A DNA stretch of 64,000 bases from Styela clava (GCF_964204865.1 NC_135259.1:7202974-7266973); one strand, 5' to 3'. Positions 1 to 12,899 are shown, numbered from the stretch's first letter. Program-made: numbers and translations. The notes: a model not told the origin generated them from the sequence alone.

Positions 1-2007
1 CCTATAGGGCGATCCTGAAAATAAGATGTCGATTCCCATTTTCTTGCAATTCCGATCATTCTGGCATTCGCCGTTTCTCTAGCCCACGTGCCTCCATATC
101 TAAATGCCTGTCCTGAAAATGATTGTCAAGTTGGATTTTTTATAAGAATGAGCCCTCGCTCCGAAGTTGAATACACTTAAGCATCTCTCAACCAAATCGA
201 ATAGAAGTTTTTGCAAATTTTATTGGACCGAATACCCGATTTGTTACTGATAGAATTTAATTAATAAGATGTTCACAATATAAACAAAACTTACCAGGAA
301 CATATCCCGAATAGTTTGGCATCAGACCGGCTTTTGTGTGATAAATATGTTGTGCCGGTAATCGAAATTTGAATGCACTTTGCCGATATCTATCAAAATC
401 TTCATTGTCATACCAAACACCCTGCGTCCTGTCCGGGGTAAACCAACGGCACATATCTCTGCACCATGGCGTATTTTGCTTGAAGTTTGTAGTTATTAAC
501 TGAAAATACACAGAATTATTTCACTTACAGAACACCAAAAAGACTCATGTAAACATTCTAAATGTTCAGCGGAAGTAAAAAGCGAAAAATATCGACAAGA
601 CCAAGATGGATGAGCTCGTCTGGGGAGGGGTAGTAATTGTATCGAAAAAATACTGCATATGAAATATCTGCCTACTAGTTATAATTTTCCCAAATGATTT
701 GGAACTTTTCAGTGGCCTGCGAGGCTTAATTGAGACAATTTGCAAATAGGATAAACGGTGAAAGCAAGGTTAATTTTTTTCAGCATAAAATCGAATTTTT
801 CATTGCAAAGTAGGTTAAAGTTCACATGCGGGAGACTCCGCGAAATATTGTTCTTTGTGTGGTTTTGATAGAAGCCCAGGTCCTTTGTCGTTACAACGAC
901 GATGACCACGTTAATGCCTTAATTAACTGCACCTATCTCAGCCCCACAGCGTTCAAACCCAAAATAAAATCGACGGTTCATATAAATCAACAGAACGCAA
1001 ATGTAATGGGACAATTTATATTGAAACTGTCTAGTCATGATAATATGACATAAAGTCACCACACTTATCTAGACTAGATTTTGCGCAGTCACATTGTCAC
1101 TCAGTGGGGTTACCATATTTTTGTGACTTCAAATCGGGACGCCTCGGAAGACAACGACCCCTTAGCTGTGATTTTATAACTTCACATTTTCCGATTTTAC
1201 TACATAGGCCTACATTTAAAGCTCGGCTGCCTTCATTGACCATATTGTTATCAAAATTTCATGCGCATATCCTCTGTCCAAATATCGGGTTCAGTTCGAA
1301 AAATAGGAAGGAATTGACGTTAACAATACCGGTACAAATAATTCTAATTCAGACTAATTAGTATTGGTTTTACATGCGATACGTCTGCCATCAATGGGAA
1401 TCAGCGGGAAACGAACGCATTCACCTTCAGTAAGTAGGCTAGCGCTGCGCTACACAGAAACAACAGTAACGAAAACATGTTTGTGTATTATGCTGGAAAA
1501 GAGGGACCTTTGGCTGACTTATCGGGACGGCGGGACAAAACGCTGAAAAGCGGGACTGTCCCGCCTAAAGCGGGACGTATGGTAAGCCTATCACTCAGAG
1601 ATGCCAGAAAAGGGCCAAGTTTCAGTGGGATTATTGATAAAATGAACAATTTATCGATAGCTATTAGTAACAAAGTATGCATCTAATTCATGCATTGCTC
1701 TGATGTCTACGACACTGCCGGCACCTGTGAAACGCATGTGTTACTGCACGTTTGCATGTGTTCTGGGGGAAATTCTTTTGTTCACATGGTAAAGGTATAA
1801 TACAATTATTTTTATTTCAAAGACAAACTAACCCTGTGTTTGTGATCCACTCGTGGAGGATATTTGTACGTTGGTGGAGCAGTATGAGCACGTTGCTGTT
1901 GTTTCGATGATGTCACCAATCCGATGTCCGCTGCTGACTGGACACGTTGACTGATGTTAGGCAGTCTACGACTGAATGACTCTTGTGGCTTGAAATCATG
2001 ATCGGAA
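1..2007 (-). CDS. Partial gene for a putative ciliary/sperm microtubule inner protein (GYVPG motif)
   Basis: Three consecutive minus-strand exons can be joined: 2007-1833, 499-295 and 112-1, the last running off the window. Each junction has AG/GT signals (donors GTTAGT at 1832 and GTAAGT at 294; acceptors TTTTCAG before 499 and 112) and the phases agree. The product contains a Ser/Gln-rich stretch, then PWCRDMCRWFTPDRTQGVWY, and across the last junction a YSGYVPG motif followed by FRYGGTWARET. A GY.GYVPG.KF.YG-type motif is known from FAM166/CIMIP2-like and other proteins of the axonemal doublet lumen; I infer a related role but cannot name the orthologue. The exon at 2007 needs two bases from an upstream exon that I could not find, so the 5' end is missing as well. 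Coding status is fairly secure, function is not. Confidence 0.55.
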
Positions 2008-2629
2008 CTATGAAAAAGGAAAAGCATTGTATTAAAAGAGTCAAGCCGCGCCTTTAAAGTATAAAAAGATAAGTACATTGACTAACCTATTCCATACGCA
2101 GAAATAATGTGTTATTAGACTGAAACCAAAATAATTTAAAAAACGAGCTTAGAGTCGACTTAAGTTACGGATTGCATTTTACTTGACTATAAATATTTCA
2201 GCTTGATTCTTTGAAATCTGTGTAGCCTACTCGGTTTAGACCTGACGGAATTTTATTTGGCGCGTCACAACCATGATTGAAGAAACACTCGATTTGAACT
2301 CAACGGTCGAGGTTTGGCCTCAAGCCAGGGCTTGCGGAGGGTCGAGTTACTGCACTGTGAAGTCACGAGTCAAGTTACTACACTGCTTTGAGTCACAAAT
2401 CAACCAATTTCATAGGCAACTGTGAAGTTTATAAGTCGAATTTGCAATGGCTTGAATCGTTATTTTGATATTGAAAACCAGAATGAGATTCATACTTGTG
2501 TCAAAGCGAATCGTGTTAACGACGAAGAAATGTATCGAATGAAGGGGTTACAGTCCATAAAATTTTGCAACTGTAAATATATACTACAACCATTAAAATA
2601 TCGAGAAACGCAAATACATGGTTACGACA

Positions 2630-2830
2630 AACGTGAGAGCGATGCTCAAATATATGGGCGCGGTGGCCAAACGAAGTAGTACTGGTATGCAATCTGTCAC
2701 GGTAGACTACCGATACCGTACCGCAGTCTTCACACTTCGCCTGGCCACCAGATCGCGAACGCTGATCCGCCACAAGGTGCACGATTTTTGACTTTGATGA
2801 CGTCATCGCTCACTAAAACAACGTATCCAT
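2630..2830. repeat. Pogo/Tigger-like repeat remnant
   Basis: The stretch around CTGTCACGGTAGACTACC matches, with small changes, the interior of the element at 53270-53920 (CTGTCACAGTAGACTACC), including the neighbouring AGTANTGGTATNCA and GGTACCGCA-like blocks. It is therefore a second copy of the same dispersed family. Both ends are degraded. Confidence 0.45.
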
Positions 2831-3369
2831 TAAAGCCCACAGAAAATTTTAAAATAAATAAGGTAATAGCCTTCTAGAGAGAAATACAATATTTGACCAC
2901 TGAAAATCCCAGAGCAATTGACTCTGTAGTTTATGTGAAAAGCGATTTTTTGAACGTTATTACAATAAGAAAAATGTCACTGTCAACAGATTGCGTTGCT
3001 TTCCTAAAGTTGGAACAAAACATTGATATTTCAAACATGTTCACTTAGCTTATTGCCACACGACATCAGTTGTTTTAAACGAGGTTTGCAGCATTTGTCC
3101 ATGTTGTTTCATGTTTAAGAGAAACACGTATCTTGTACAATTCACATATCTATGTTTTTATGTCCTTCATATAACTCGACAAGCATTGTTGAACAACAAT
3201 AGATGATTGGTTATTCGATATTCCATTGTTGGTTAATTGAACATATCAAAACATGTGGTAATAAACAATAGAAACGCGATATAACAGGCGTAACAATAAC
3301 ATAACGTAAATCTTTCGATTTTCTGGTAAATTTGAACGCTTCACACATAAACGGATGTAAACCTGAGGT

Positions 3370-3565
3370 GACCGTACATTTGAACCCACATACATTTGAA
3401 CCCATACATTTGCACCAGTATATCCGCGGGTTCAATCTATATGAGGGTTCTAAAGTCCATGAGTTAGGGTTAGTACGGGTTCAAATATCCGTAAAAAAAA
3501 TTGCATAGGTGCAATAGTATGCAGGTGCAATTGTCGTGGGTTCAAATTACGAATTCAAATGTAAT
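3370..3565 (+). repeat. GGGTTCAAAT-type dispersed repeat, copy 1
   Basis: Built from short degenerate units such as CATTTGAACCCA, ATCCGCGGGTTCAATC and GTATGCAGGTGCAATTGTC, with a central GAGTTAGGGTTAG. The same order of blocks recurs at 42515-42725 and, inverted, at 51745-51915; more degenerate versions lie at 58490-58700 and 59020-59110. No coding capacity is seen. The nature of the family is unknown to me. Confidence 0.7.
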
Positions 3566-6539
3566 GAAATCTAAATCTGAGCACGACAGATGAAAAGTAT
3601 GGCATAAACGTCTGTTTGTCTTTATTGCGTACGTTGATGGAGCGCTGGTGGCAAATGGGCATAATACTACTTTTTATCAAGTATGACACTGCATAATAAA
3701 TATATTTTTACACGCCACTAAAATTTTGAACAGTGTGTACATCCGCCTCGTTATATACATCAACTGTAAATTAGTCTAGATTAATTGAAAGTCCATGAAA
3801 CCATTGTACCAACTCACCATGTTTGTCGAGGATTAACGTGAGAGGCTTCAAGCATTTAAAATTGCCTATCGAGTGTTCAGGAGTATTTACAGAACACAAG
3901 AACCGTTTAAATATCTAATTTAGTCAAAGTGTGCCTACGCTTTTCAGCAATGTTTATAGAAACATTAGACCATTTTGCGATACAATATATGCAATCGATC
4001 AAGTCTGGCACTGAAACGAATCGTATTTTATTTTAATATGGCGGGGCTATTGTGATGAAAACAGAATAATTACGAACGAACCGTTACACCCGGCTATACC
4101 ACAGTATGACTAACTTTACGTACCTGTTTAAAATTATTAACTTATAGGATTCACTATGACGAAAAACAAAATATCACATTCAATTCCGACATATTTCGGA
4201 ATTAACCATTTTTGTGGGGTGTTATCTATCCAACCAATTCAACGGTATTCAACGAAATTTCATGAATCAACGTGGGCCAATCGAATTTGTTACATCATAG
4301 ATGGGGCGGTAAGCAGAGAATAACTGAAGTAATCAACTGAAAACAAGGTCCATTTAACTATTTCTAGAATAGCCTTTTTAATTTACATGATAGAAACAGT
4401 TGTTACTTACTTTGAGCCCCTTTTTTTGTAAACAGGACTGACCGTTACGTAAATACTCTGAGACGAATATGGATGTCCGGGAGTAGCATAATTCGGCATG
4501 TCTTTATTTAATTAGTATGTAGATCACCAAACAAATTTTATGCTACAATGCAAATGCAATGTTATGCTACAATGTCAAGTATACATAACACTATGATTAT
4601 ATGAATACTCTACTCTATGGAATACACATTTAATGAAAACAATTATCAGTTGACAGCAGAAGGATAACCGTAGATTTGCTCAGTTATTTTTGATAGAAAC
4701 GAGTCGTTTATGAAACCATCAATTTTATCTAAGAAGGGTCTCAATTCACTCAAAAATTTGAAAAATCCAAAAATAAACACTTTTTTGTGATATTTCATGA
4801 ACTTTACCATATATCATGCGTTATTAACCAATTTCAATTTTGTTATATTCGACGCTGCACCTGCCAGTCTTACGCTTAAATGCATCTTATCATACGAGAA
4901 TGTATACGTTAAATCTCACGGACTTAGTTAAAAAACAGTTTATTTTACATACATATATAATGTGAAAATCTGGTATCCCATTCTAGCTAGCTATACATAA
5001 ACTCGAAGTCTCGAAACAAACATTCTGGTTTGAATGAAACCTATAAACCGGTCCTCGACACCGACATTAATTGAAGTAAAAGCGGAGACAGATGTACCTA
5101 GGCTATCAATTTTCAAGGTGAGCCCTCTGATGAAAGTACGACAGAGCAAGTGAAATGAATACATTGTTATTACAAACAACGGCACACGATTGAAACAAGT
5201 GAATATCTATCGGTAATTTAAGCCATAGGACATGTGTAATGTATATGAAAACATCGAACATTTCATATACTCAAAACACACAGTTCGTATTTTAGGTTAC
5301 CTGTGGGCGGAACTTCGAAAATAGTAGTAGGTGAAATTTCTGGCGTTTTAAAAGCCTCTGGGTAGACTTTCTATCTAAAGCCCGCGCATGGCCGGTATTA
5401 AATGATCGTTTCTCTTATAAATCATGTAGCTTTTCATTCAGGTTGAAAATCTAATAAGATCCGTTAGAAACATCTTCGTTATATTGCCCAGACACTATCG
5501 CAAATATGCTTAAACCAAATACTTGAAGATGTCGGCAAATTACAGAAAAATCATCTAACGCCTTATATATGAGTGATCTCTGTATTCAATGTGATATTTT
5601 GGACAGCAAACGTGATCCTGTCTTTGTTTTCAAAATTAACCTAATAATTAGATATAGTCTGTTTGTACTATTCTGACACAATAATGTTCTTTATTTATTT
5701 AGATTTTTCTTGTATTTAAAAAGGATGTCACATTTCCTCATATATATTACAATTGTGACCAACATTTGCTGCCACTTTTCCATTAAAATCTATTAGATGG
5801 CTATTTACCTACATTCGTGATATGTATTTTCAAAATGATTGGAATACTTCAGCCCCATGCTTTACCTGAACGTCTTCGCTGCAATACGATAATATTGTAA
5901 TGTCAAGTCAGGCCACAATGCTTTCAGCTGTTTAAAATATTCTCTGCTACAAGCTATCAACTCTCAAGCCAGACTTGTGTATTGTTAATCCCAGATTCGT
6001 CCGAATACCAGTCGACAATATTTCCGAGTGGAATAATTATGCTGAGGTGTTTTGAAATGGACGGTGATGATGTGTAGCCTTTGTTACCCGGTCTGATGAC
6101 AAATTGGTGCTTCTTGTGTAGAACGATGCTTTTGTTATTTCGGTGTTTTATATTTATATTGAATGACAATGGCTCGATCTCATTTATCATGCCAAGTTCG
6201 ATTTGACCGCTAAAATAACGATATTCTTGTTCTTACAAGCATTCCCGTATTGCAAAGTGGCACCTTCCAAATTCTCTACAGTCTGTCTAATTGTCTATAA
6301 TATTCACGTTTTACTTGCGTTCGTTAAATTCAGATGTACCCAAGCTTTTCAGGCTGTACGAAATAAAAATGCCTTCAAAATTCCGCGCTCGTTACTTCAT
6401 AGATGCTGGTTGAATTAGGCAAAGCTTTGTGGTTTCAAAAACATCACATATATGCACATTACATTAAGCTGCCCGACAGTGAGTATACAGCCATCCTATT
6501 AATTCCACAAACTCGCCTACTTTAACTCATTAACGAAAA

Positions 6540-7672
6540 TCAGCATCAAGTGTAACATTCCATTATTACGACGTTTCGCGGTTTTCTGAATATTTCTTTG
6601 TCGTGTGGAAGGCGATTGCAGCAATTTTAGGATAAAGAGCTAGACTATTATAAATCAACCTGGTACAAAAGATCCCTAATAAAAACCATCAGGAAAAGAC
6701 AACTACAATTTTTTGGGCACATAAACAGAGCAGATGGGATAGAAAAGAAAATATTGTGTGAAAAGATTTGCGGTACCAAAAGTAGAGGAAGACAACGCAC
6801 AAAATACACCGACGGTCTGAATAATTACGCAACGAAGAAAGAATCCTCCAAAATGGAAAGCCATGATCGCCGATGCCTATAACAGACCTGGTACATGAGG
6901 AAGAAGACGTAAACACTACTATTTATCTGCTCAGCCGAGTTCAGCGAACATGAGTGATTTTTTTAGTTTTTAAAGGAAAATCAGGCAGGGTTGGGGAAGG
7001 AGAGTTAACCTTTTGTTTTTATTTTTGGCATACATGTTAACGATCACAAAATTGAGTTTCAATTATAAAAGCAGCAATTTTTTTCGTGAACTTGCGCCGT
7101 GATTTTTTTCTGATAATTTTGGGGCTGCGCAAACAAAATTTTGATAACCGCTGATGTAATTGACGTACAAATATATTACTCTTACTTCATCCTAAACTAG
7201 CCTTCAGTGATCTTAACTAGTCATAAGACAAGTATGAGACTCGGGATTATTCTGTAGTTGATAAATATATTGAAGATTTACATATGACGGCTAAACAAGA
7301 GAACATGGCAACGGTAACACCCTTAATTCATAGTTATAATCGAGTCCGCACGTGCCAATTCCACAATGTATACATTACAAATAGGCATTTCATGCTGCTT
7401 TGATGCTTCTTTGGATCAGGATGCATTTTCAGATAATCCATGTCGTGAAACAATTGTATAATATAATAATTACTACGACATGGGATATCGAATTATCCGT
7501 TTTGTACACGTACAATTATTATAAATGTACTTGGCTAATCACTTATATCAGCATAACGTAATATCTTTATGATACGGAAGAAATTCCCCCCATGTTGGTA
7601 TTTTTTTTTAAATGAACAATTGATTACATTCTAAATGATTTCATATTTGAATACAGTTTCAGTCTAAGTACA
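6540..7672 (+). repeat. Direct repeat S, left copy (partner at 12900-13588)
   Basis: Several blocks match 12900-13588 in the same orientation: CGATTGCAGCAATTT, ATATTGAAGATTTA, CATGCTGCTTTGAT followed by CTTCTTTGGATCAGGAT, and ACAATTGATTACATT. This copy is longer mainly because of a retrotransposon fragment at 6665-6910. Together with R2/R2' it frames the bHLH gene copies and marks the start of a tandemly duplicated unit. Confidence 0.75.
6665..6910 (+). pseudogene. 3' fragment of a non-LTR retrotransposon reverse transcriptase ORF
   Basis: Plus-strand translation gives LIKTIRKRQLQFFGHINRAD and, slightly further on, CGTKSRGRQRTKYTDGLNNY, ending in stops near 6880-6907. This is the typical C-terminal tail of non-LTR reverse transcriptases (RKRQLQFFGHI...GRGRQR). 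No polymerase core is present, so it is a 5'-truncated dead copy. It interrupts repeat S and is missing from the partner S' at 12900-13588, so it either inserted after the duplication or was lost from S'. Confidence 0.7.
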
Positions 7673-8275
7673 ATTTGTCTATATATTTCTTTATTTATTA
7701 CATTTCAAAAAATTCAAGAGCATATCTCCACACTGACACAAGTAATTTCATATCGTTTCCCTTGACTGAGCAAGTGTAATATATTTTAAAATTCTTTTCC
7801 AGCACACCCAATCTTACGCATGCACTTGATTGCTCACTTTAGATAAATTTCTACTTGAATTCTCCACCGATCAAAGTATTTAGGAGTGATTTCATCTCAA
7901 TTGTTTCTGAATTGTCCCTCTATTTGTAAATACATGATGGATTACGATATTCACCATGCATTCTATACCCATTTTCACTTGGTTTTCAAACGAATCACCA
8001 TAGCCCAAAATCTTCTATCCTGTAATGACATGGAGTTAGGTCGACTTTTCTAATCACAAAACTGAAATTCACAATGTATAAATGTATTCAAGTAGAATAG
8101 GAAAAGCAGTTATGATAATACAAAAATGGATAAAAACAAAATGCGAAGTAAAATAACAATTGTGACAGATTTTAATTAAGATTCGAGTTGTCAACATAAA
8201 AATAAATAAATCAGTTTGTTCAAAACAATATGGAACTCCAAGAAAATAGCAAACAATCATATTCCAGATATTCAT

Positions 8276-10189
8276 TCATCTGACCCATTCAGTCCACATC
8301 AACCGTGTTGTTAAATCTGTAAAAATTGTTATACATTATTAAATAAAATTAAATTACCATTTTTTCAGACTAAATTTTTATTGGCATTTAAAAATAACAC
8401 TAAGTTGAATCCTCGTAATTAATAATTTCACCAAGGTCATGATTGTACTTACCACTGATATTCCATTTTCTTGATTTATACTCTGCATTTCCGTTGATAC
8501 ATTCCTTCACAAACTGATTTGGATGTTTTTCTGATTCTAACATATCTCGTAGAAATGCTATGTATGCAATAGCAAGATGTAATGTGTCTATCTGAAAAGA
8601 AGTTTGATTATATTGAAAAACTTTTAAAAGATATTAGATAATTTGTAAAACATTACGACTGCACTTATTTTTTCAAATATTCTTTCTGAAAATAATTTTT
8701 TATAAACTTAGGAGGCTAAAAGGGAAACCTTTTATGATGAGAGTAAAACATTCACTAAAATTTGTGATCATCTTGTCAACTTTTTCTGTGAACAAATGTA
8801 TTCAGAAAGTAAAGTCTAGTAAGTTTGTTACACAAACTTTTTTCCTAATACTGTTATTTCAAACGTTTGTTAATAATATTGATTACCTTTGAAAGTCTTT
8901 TTTCATATGGGAATGTTGGAACACGAGACCTCAATTCTTCAAATCCTTCGTTGATATTGAACATTCTTTTTCGTTCCCGATTGTTTGCCGATTTTCGTTC
9001 TCCATTTAAACTAAGCAATGTTAAATTTGATTAATTTTAAATGCTCACTTCTAACTAAATTTATCTATATGGTAAACTCCATAATATATTCTCTCGGAAA
9101 CATTATGATCCAATTTATAAAGCATTTTTTAACCTCACACGACATTACTCGAAATATATAGTAATAATATTTATCGTGTTATATGAGGAAACCTTACGTC
9201 ACGGGAGAAGTTCTCTTTTCCTTTCTTCGCATTTGTCTTGAACTAATCCTTTGTTCCTTAAGTTTGAAATTGTCAACTTGTTGTTCTTTTACGTGGTGTT
9301 GATGGAGTTGATTATTTTTAGTCATTTCAAAGGGAGTGGCAACGTATGGATATACAGGTAATACAGGAAAGGCTTGAATTCTTTCAGTTGTAACAGGAAC
9401 AACATCGGCGTGGGAATAATACATCTGTCCGCACATTTCTCTAACTTGTTCATTTAATGTTTTATCAAGAGTTTGAAGATACGATTCATCTGATATTGAT
9501 GACAAGAACTCTTCACCAAGTTGGCAAATGATTTCCCCATTTGCATCTGCTTCTATAAATGTAAATTTTAATTTTAGACAATGAATATTTCGAAAAAATA
9601 TGATAAAGAAACAACGAGTCCCAATTATTTCATCCTGGAAACCTACCTTGAGAAGTTTCTATTATTTTGTCGTCTATCTTATCGTCAACTAAATAATTGC
9701 CATTTGTCGGCAACTCCAGCTGTAAAGAAATAACAGAAACATGTAGAAACAAGGTTTGTTTCTTGTTCTATTTTCTCATAAATTCAATCTAATTCTTTTT
9801 CAAAAAAATCTGTAAGTTAACAAGTTACATGCCTGGAATAAATCAGTACTGCTACCGAGCAACTGTTCATTAAATGATTGCAGAACAGTGAATTGTGAAG
9901 ACTGTGAATCTTGAATGTAATCATTCTCCACAAGTATTGCTTTTGGTCCACATCCATCGACAAAGACATCATCATTGTATATGAAAGATATTGCTTCAGA
10001 TTCTTGCTCTTGAGTAACTGATATTACTTCTGTGGAGTCAGATAAATATTCGGTTTTGTCATTCGATTGAGAAAGCAACACGGGAATCTGTTGATCATCT
10101 CCTTCAATGAAAATATTCTCAGGTGAATGTGAAGTTTGCAAACATGCAAATTCAAGTATTTTTGAATCTGGAATATTTTCTGAATTCAT
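8276..10189 (-). CDS. bHLH transcription factor, FERD3L/PTF1A type, copy A
   Basis: Six exons on the minus strand: 10189-9833, 9719-9647, 9552-9198, 9010-8887, 8591-8453, 8316-8276; 1089 nt, 362 residues plus stop, all phases consistent. The first four exons encode a long acidic N-terminus beginning [10 protein letters not shown]. The bHLH domain spans exons 4-5: basic region [15 protein letters not shown], loop [13 protein letters not shown] and helix 2 [18 protein letters not shown]. Family knowledge: this RERKRMFN...VPTFxYEKRLS pattern is closest to FERD3L and PTF1A, which bind E-boxes with E-proteins in neural or pancreatic progenitors. The protein ends [12 protein letters not shown]. Intron 1 has a GC donor (CAG|GCATGT) where copy B has GTATGT. 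The start ATG is conserved in copy B and lies about 64 bp after a TATA box. Symbol withheld because orthology is uncertain. Confidence 0.85.
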
Positions 10190-10252
10190 TATTAAATGTA
10201 ATCCACAATCGAATGAATAGATAACTGATGTCTTATTTCCAGTACAACCCCC

Positions 10253-10259
10253 TTATATA
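10253..10259 (-). promoter_or_regulatory. TATA box of bHLH copy A
   Basis: The minus strand reads GCAATATATAAGGGGG about 64 bases upstream of the ATG at 10189. The same element is conserved upstream of copy B (GCAATATATAAAGGGG at 15461-15476), supporting it as the core promoter of both copies. Confidence 0.6.
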
Positions 10260-10299
10260 TTGCAAACACACGACAATCCCAGATGACATTAAATATCAT

Positions 10300-10450
10300 C
10301 TGTTTCATGCATGTCGGGATAGTCGGGGAAATCTGTATTTGTTCCATGGATTAGTGTGTATCTGACAGTTTAGCACGTGTAATTGTTGTTGTGTAGTCAG
10401 TGTCCACGCGTAAGCACGGCGTGACACCAAAATTGATACCTCGATTCATT
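10300..10450 (-). promoter_or_regulatory. Conserved proximal promoter block of copy A with CACGTG E-box
   Basis: The block contains GACAGTTTAGCACGTGTAAT, a CGGGGAAATCTGTATTTG stretch and GCGTGACACCAAAATTGATA. It is nearly unchanged in inverted orientation at 15285-15430 before copy B, and a diverged version recurs at 11580-11730 in this same arm. The palindromic E-box CACGTG and strong conservation against a more variable background suggest regulatory function. The binding factor is unknown. Confidence 0.5.
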
Positions 10451-11579
10451 TATAATACTATGCATACATTCGAATCATTATAAATGTTGAATATTATAAT
10501 CTTGCATTAGTAAATTTTACAATCAGATATATAATCTCAACAATGTACGCGACTACAATCTTCTTAGTAAAAAGGAGTTCCAAAACTTTCCATGTCTCAA
10601 TGTAAAGATATGAATGGTATTAATCATCACAATGTGAAGAAATTTTAGCGCTTCAATTAAAGTTAATTTTATTACTTAAAATTTGTTCCAGCACAAACAT
10701 GGGTTAAATGACCCCGTAACGACATATTTGATAAACAGAATTAAAATAAAAACATCCTGATTTAACAGAAAATAATACAAGTCAAAAACGACATTAATTT
10801 TGCCCACAGGTAAATATTCAGATCCGGAAAGGCAGATAGAATCGATTTTTAACAGGACAATATCTATATTTTGCGTATCATAATTTGTCCAGGTATAATT
10901 TGACACCAATACTTCTTTGTTTGATTTCCTGCTTTAAGTTGTTTGTTTGAAAATGTGATTTTTGTTATAATTGTTCATATTTTACATAAGAATTTGACAA
11001 ATCATAACGTGGCATCATAAGAAAGGCATGTAACAAAGCAGCGAAGTTATTGGCGTGGTATATTCGGTTTGCACTTATTTTATAATACTTATTTTTCTAT
11101 ACAGCAGCTGGCATAGTTCTACTCGGAATAATGTTATTTATCCTAATCTTATTTTACATACTGGATATAAGAATATATATTAACAAGGAACACGATTGTT
11201 AGAAATATTTTTTTGCTTCAACTGAGTATTTGTAAAGGTATTGCAAAAATATGAAGTGGATGAAAGGCCATTACTTTCTCACTATTTTTTCATCATCTTC
11301 AGGTTAACAAGATGTTTTTGTATAATGTTTGTTTCATGTAAAAAATGAAGAACAACGACAACTAAATAGGGAAACACAATAAGCAAATATTTATTTTACG
11401 TTCCCTGGAAGTCACAATAAATTAAGCATCTCATTATAGGGGAACAAATAGAGCAGTTTTTGAATTTTGGAATAATATCTGAATCCAGGACTATACGTGG
11501 TCTACAATTAAATGTGAATGATTACACCTATCCGTTGATATGCTACAAAACATACAGACGAAGATATCAAATATCATAA

Positions 11580-11730
11580 AATAAGATCCGTACCATGCAT
11601 GCAGGGATAGTTGGGGAAATTTGTTCTGTGGATTAGTACATACATGACAGTTTAGCACGTGCGATGATGGTTGTGTCGGTAACATTGATAATCTGTACTC
11701 TAGCTGCATGACACCAGGATTGATAGTTTT
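11580..11730 (-). repeat. Second, diverged copy of the promoter block in the left arm
   Basis: CATGCAGGGATAGTTGGGGA, GACAGTTTAGCACGTGCGAT and TGACACCAGGATTGATA follow each other in the same order and orientation as in the proximal block at 10300-10450. No exon 1 follows it. The inverted counterpart in the right arm lies at 14010-14150. It may be a left-over promoter from an earlier duplication, or a duplicated enhancer. Confidence 0.6.
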
Positions 11731-12599
11731 GATAGCTTCAATAATTTGTTATAATCATCTAATACTTAACTTTTGTTGGAATGATTTTTCAAATTAAATC
11801 ATTGTTTGATGAAATATTCCAGAAACAAGTACCAAATATAAAACTAAGTAAGTTTCAATTTTTGCGTTTCAGGTAAAACTTCATTGGGTTTAGTGTATTT
11901 TTCCTCCTCAATATATTCGACAGACAAGGTGATAAGTTTTCACTTCAAAATTTACTTATAGTTGACTGTAACTCGTAACCCATTGTAGCTCTGTTTGTGC
12001 ATTGCAGGAATTAACAGAACTGGAAATAGTAACGGTTTAGTCATACTGACTATAAAAACATTTCTTTATTTATAAAAACGAAAATCAAATAAAGAAATAT
12101 TGATGTTACGTTTCCTGACTTTTACAACACATTATATTTGTTTACTTAGTACATATGTTTTATCGATTTTATTCTTCATTTCCGCATACTGTACTTTATT
12201 TAAATCAAATTTTGATTTTTTCGTTATTTTTGCTTTAATATTCAAATTACGGTTATAACAACGATGTTATGGCTGATATATACCACATTTTGACATCTTA
12301 AAAGATAATGAGGTCAAAGGTGACCTAAAAACACTATACTCGTGTTATTCTTGAGAAAACATACCTTCTGTGCAAAGTGTCCCAGATTACTGAAACTTTT
12401 GGTTACAATCAATCATACGCAAACAAAAATTTGCGTCTAATGAAGTTTTTTTTTCATTTTTGTCAAAATATAAAAATATATGGGTTTTGTTTTTGGGAGA
12501 TCAACCTGAAAAGGTATAACTTTATTGAATGAATTTTCTTTCGAGTACTGAAGCACTCTTACACAATCAATCGGTTCACAATGTGTCGTACTTTATTCA

Positions 12600-12865
12600 C
12601 AATTTCTACCTGACATTGCTGGCCAAATGCTTATTTGTAAATCTACAAATTACGCAGGGGATTTTAGATAGATATAGCAGCGGTTTAGCTTTCCATCGCC
12701 GGATTAAAGATATATATATATATTTGTTCACCACCCTTTTTGTCGCTGTTTAATCATAAAACACTAATTCGGGGTAAAGGATTTTGCACTTGCCATATTT
12801 TGATACCAGGCACTCACTCTATACCACTTACACTCAAAGATCTCAAGCTAATTTGATTCATATTA
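12600..12865 (+). repeat. Direct repeat R2, left copy (partner at 17957-18252)
   Basis: Shared blocks with 17957-18252 in the same orientation: CTACAAATTACGCAG, GATATAGCAGCGG, CGCCGGATTAAA, TTCACCACCC, GTCGCTGT.TAATCATAAAA and CAAGCTAATTTGATTCAT. It ends where the second copy of repeat S begins, as expected at the junction of two tandem units. Confidence 0.75.
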
Positions 12866-12899
12866 ATTGTACTCAAGATAATACACGAGGTACTTATTA

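Larger units (their letters stand above)
2008..6540. other. Non-coding stretch upstream of the putative ciliary gene
   Basis: About 4.5 kb without a gene I can support. It holds a pogo/Tigger-like remnant near 2630-2830 and a GGGTTCAAAT-type repeat at 3370-3565, both listed separately. The missing 5' exon(s) of the minus-strand gene ending at 2007 may lie here. The rest is AT-rich and shows no convincing exon pair. Confidence 0.5.
7970..12240 (-). repeat. Left arm of a 4.2 kb inverted duplication
   Basis: This stretch is, in reverse complement, similar along its length to 13590-17797. It covers the whole bHLH gene (8276-10189), its 3' flank and about 2 kb of 5' flank. End matches include TTATTTCCGCATAC near 12180 against its complement near 13660, and CGAATCACC near 7990 against GGTGATTCA near 17780. 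Similarity is high in exons, lower in introns and flanks, with small indels. The arms are separated by 1.35 kb (12241-13589) that belongs to the direct repeats. Confidence 0.85.
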
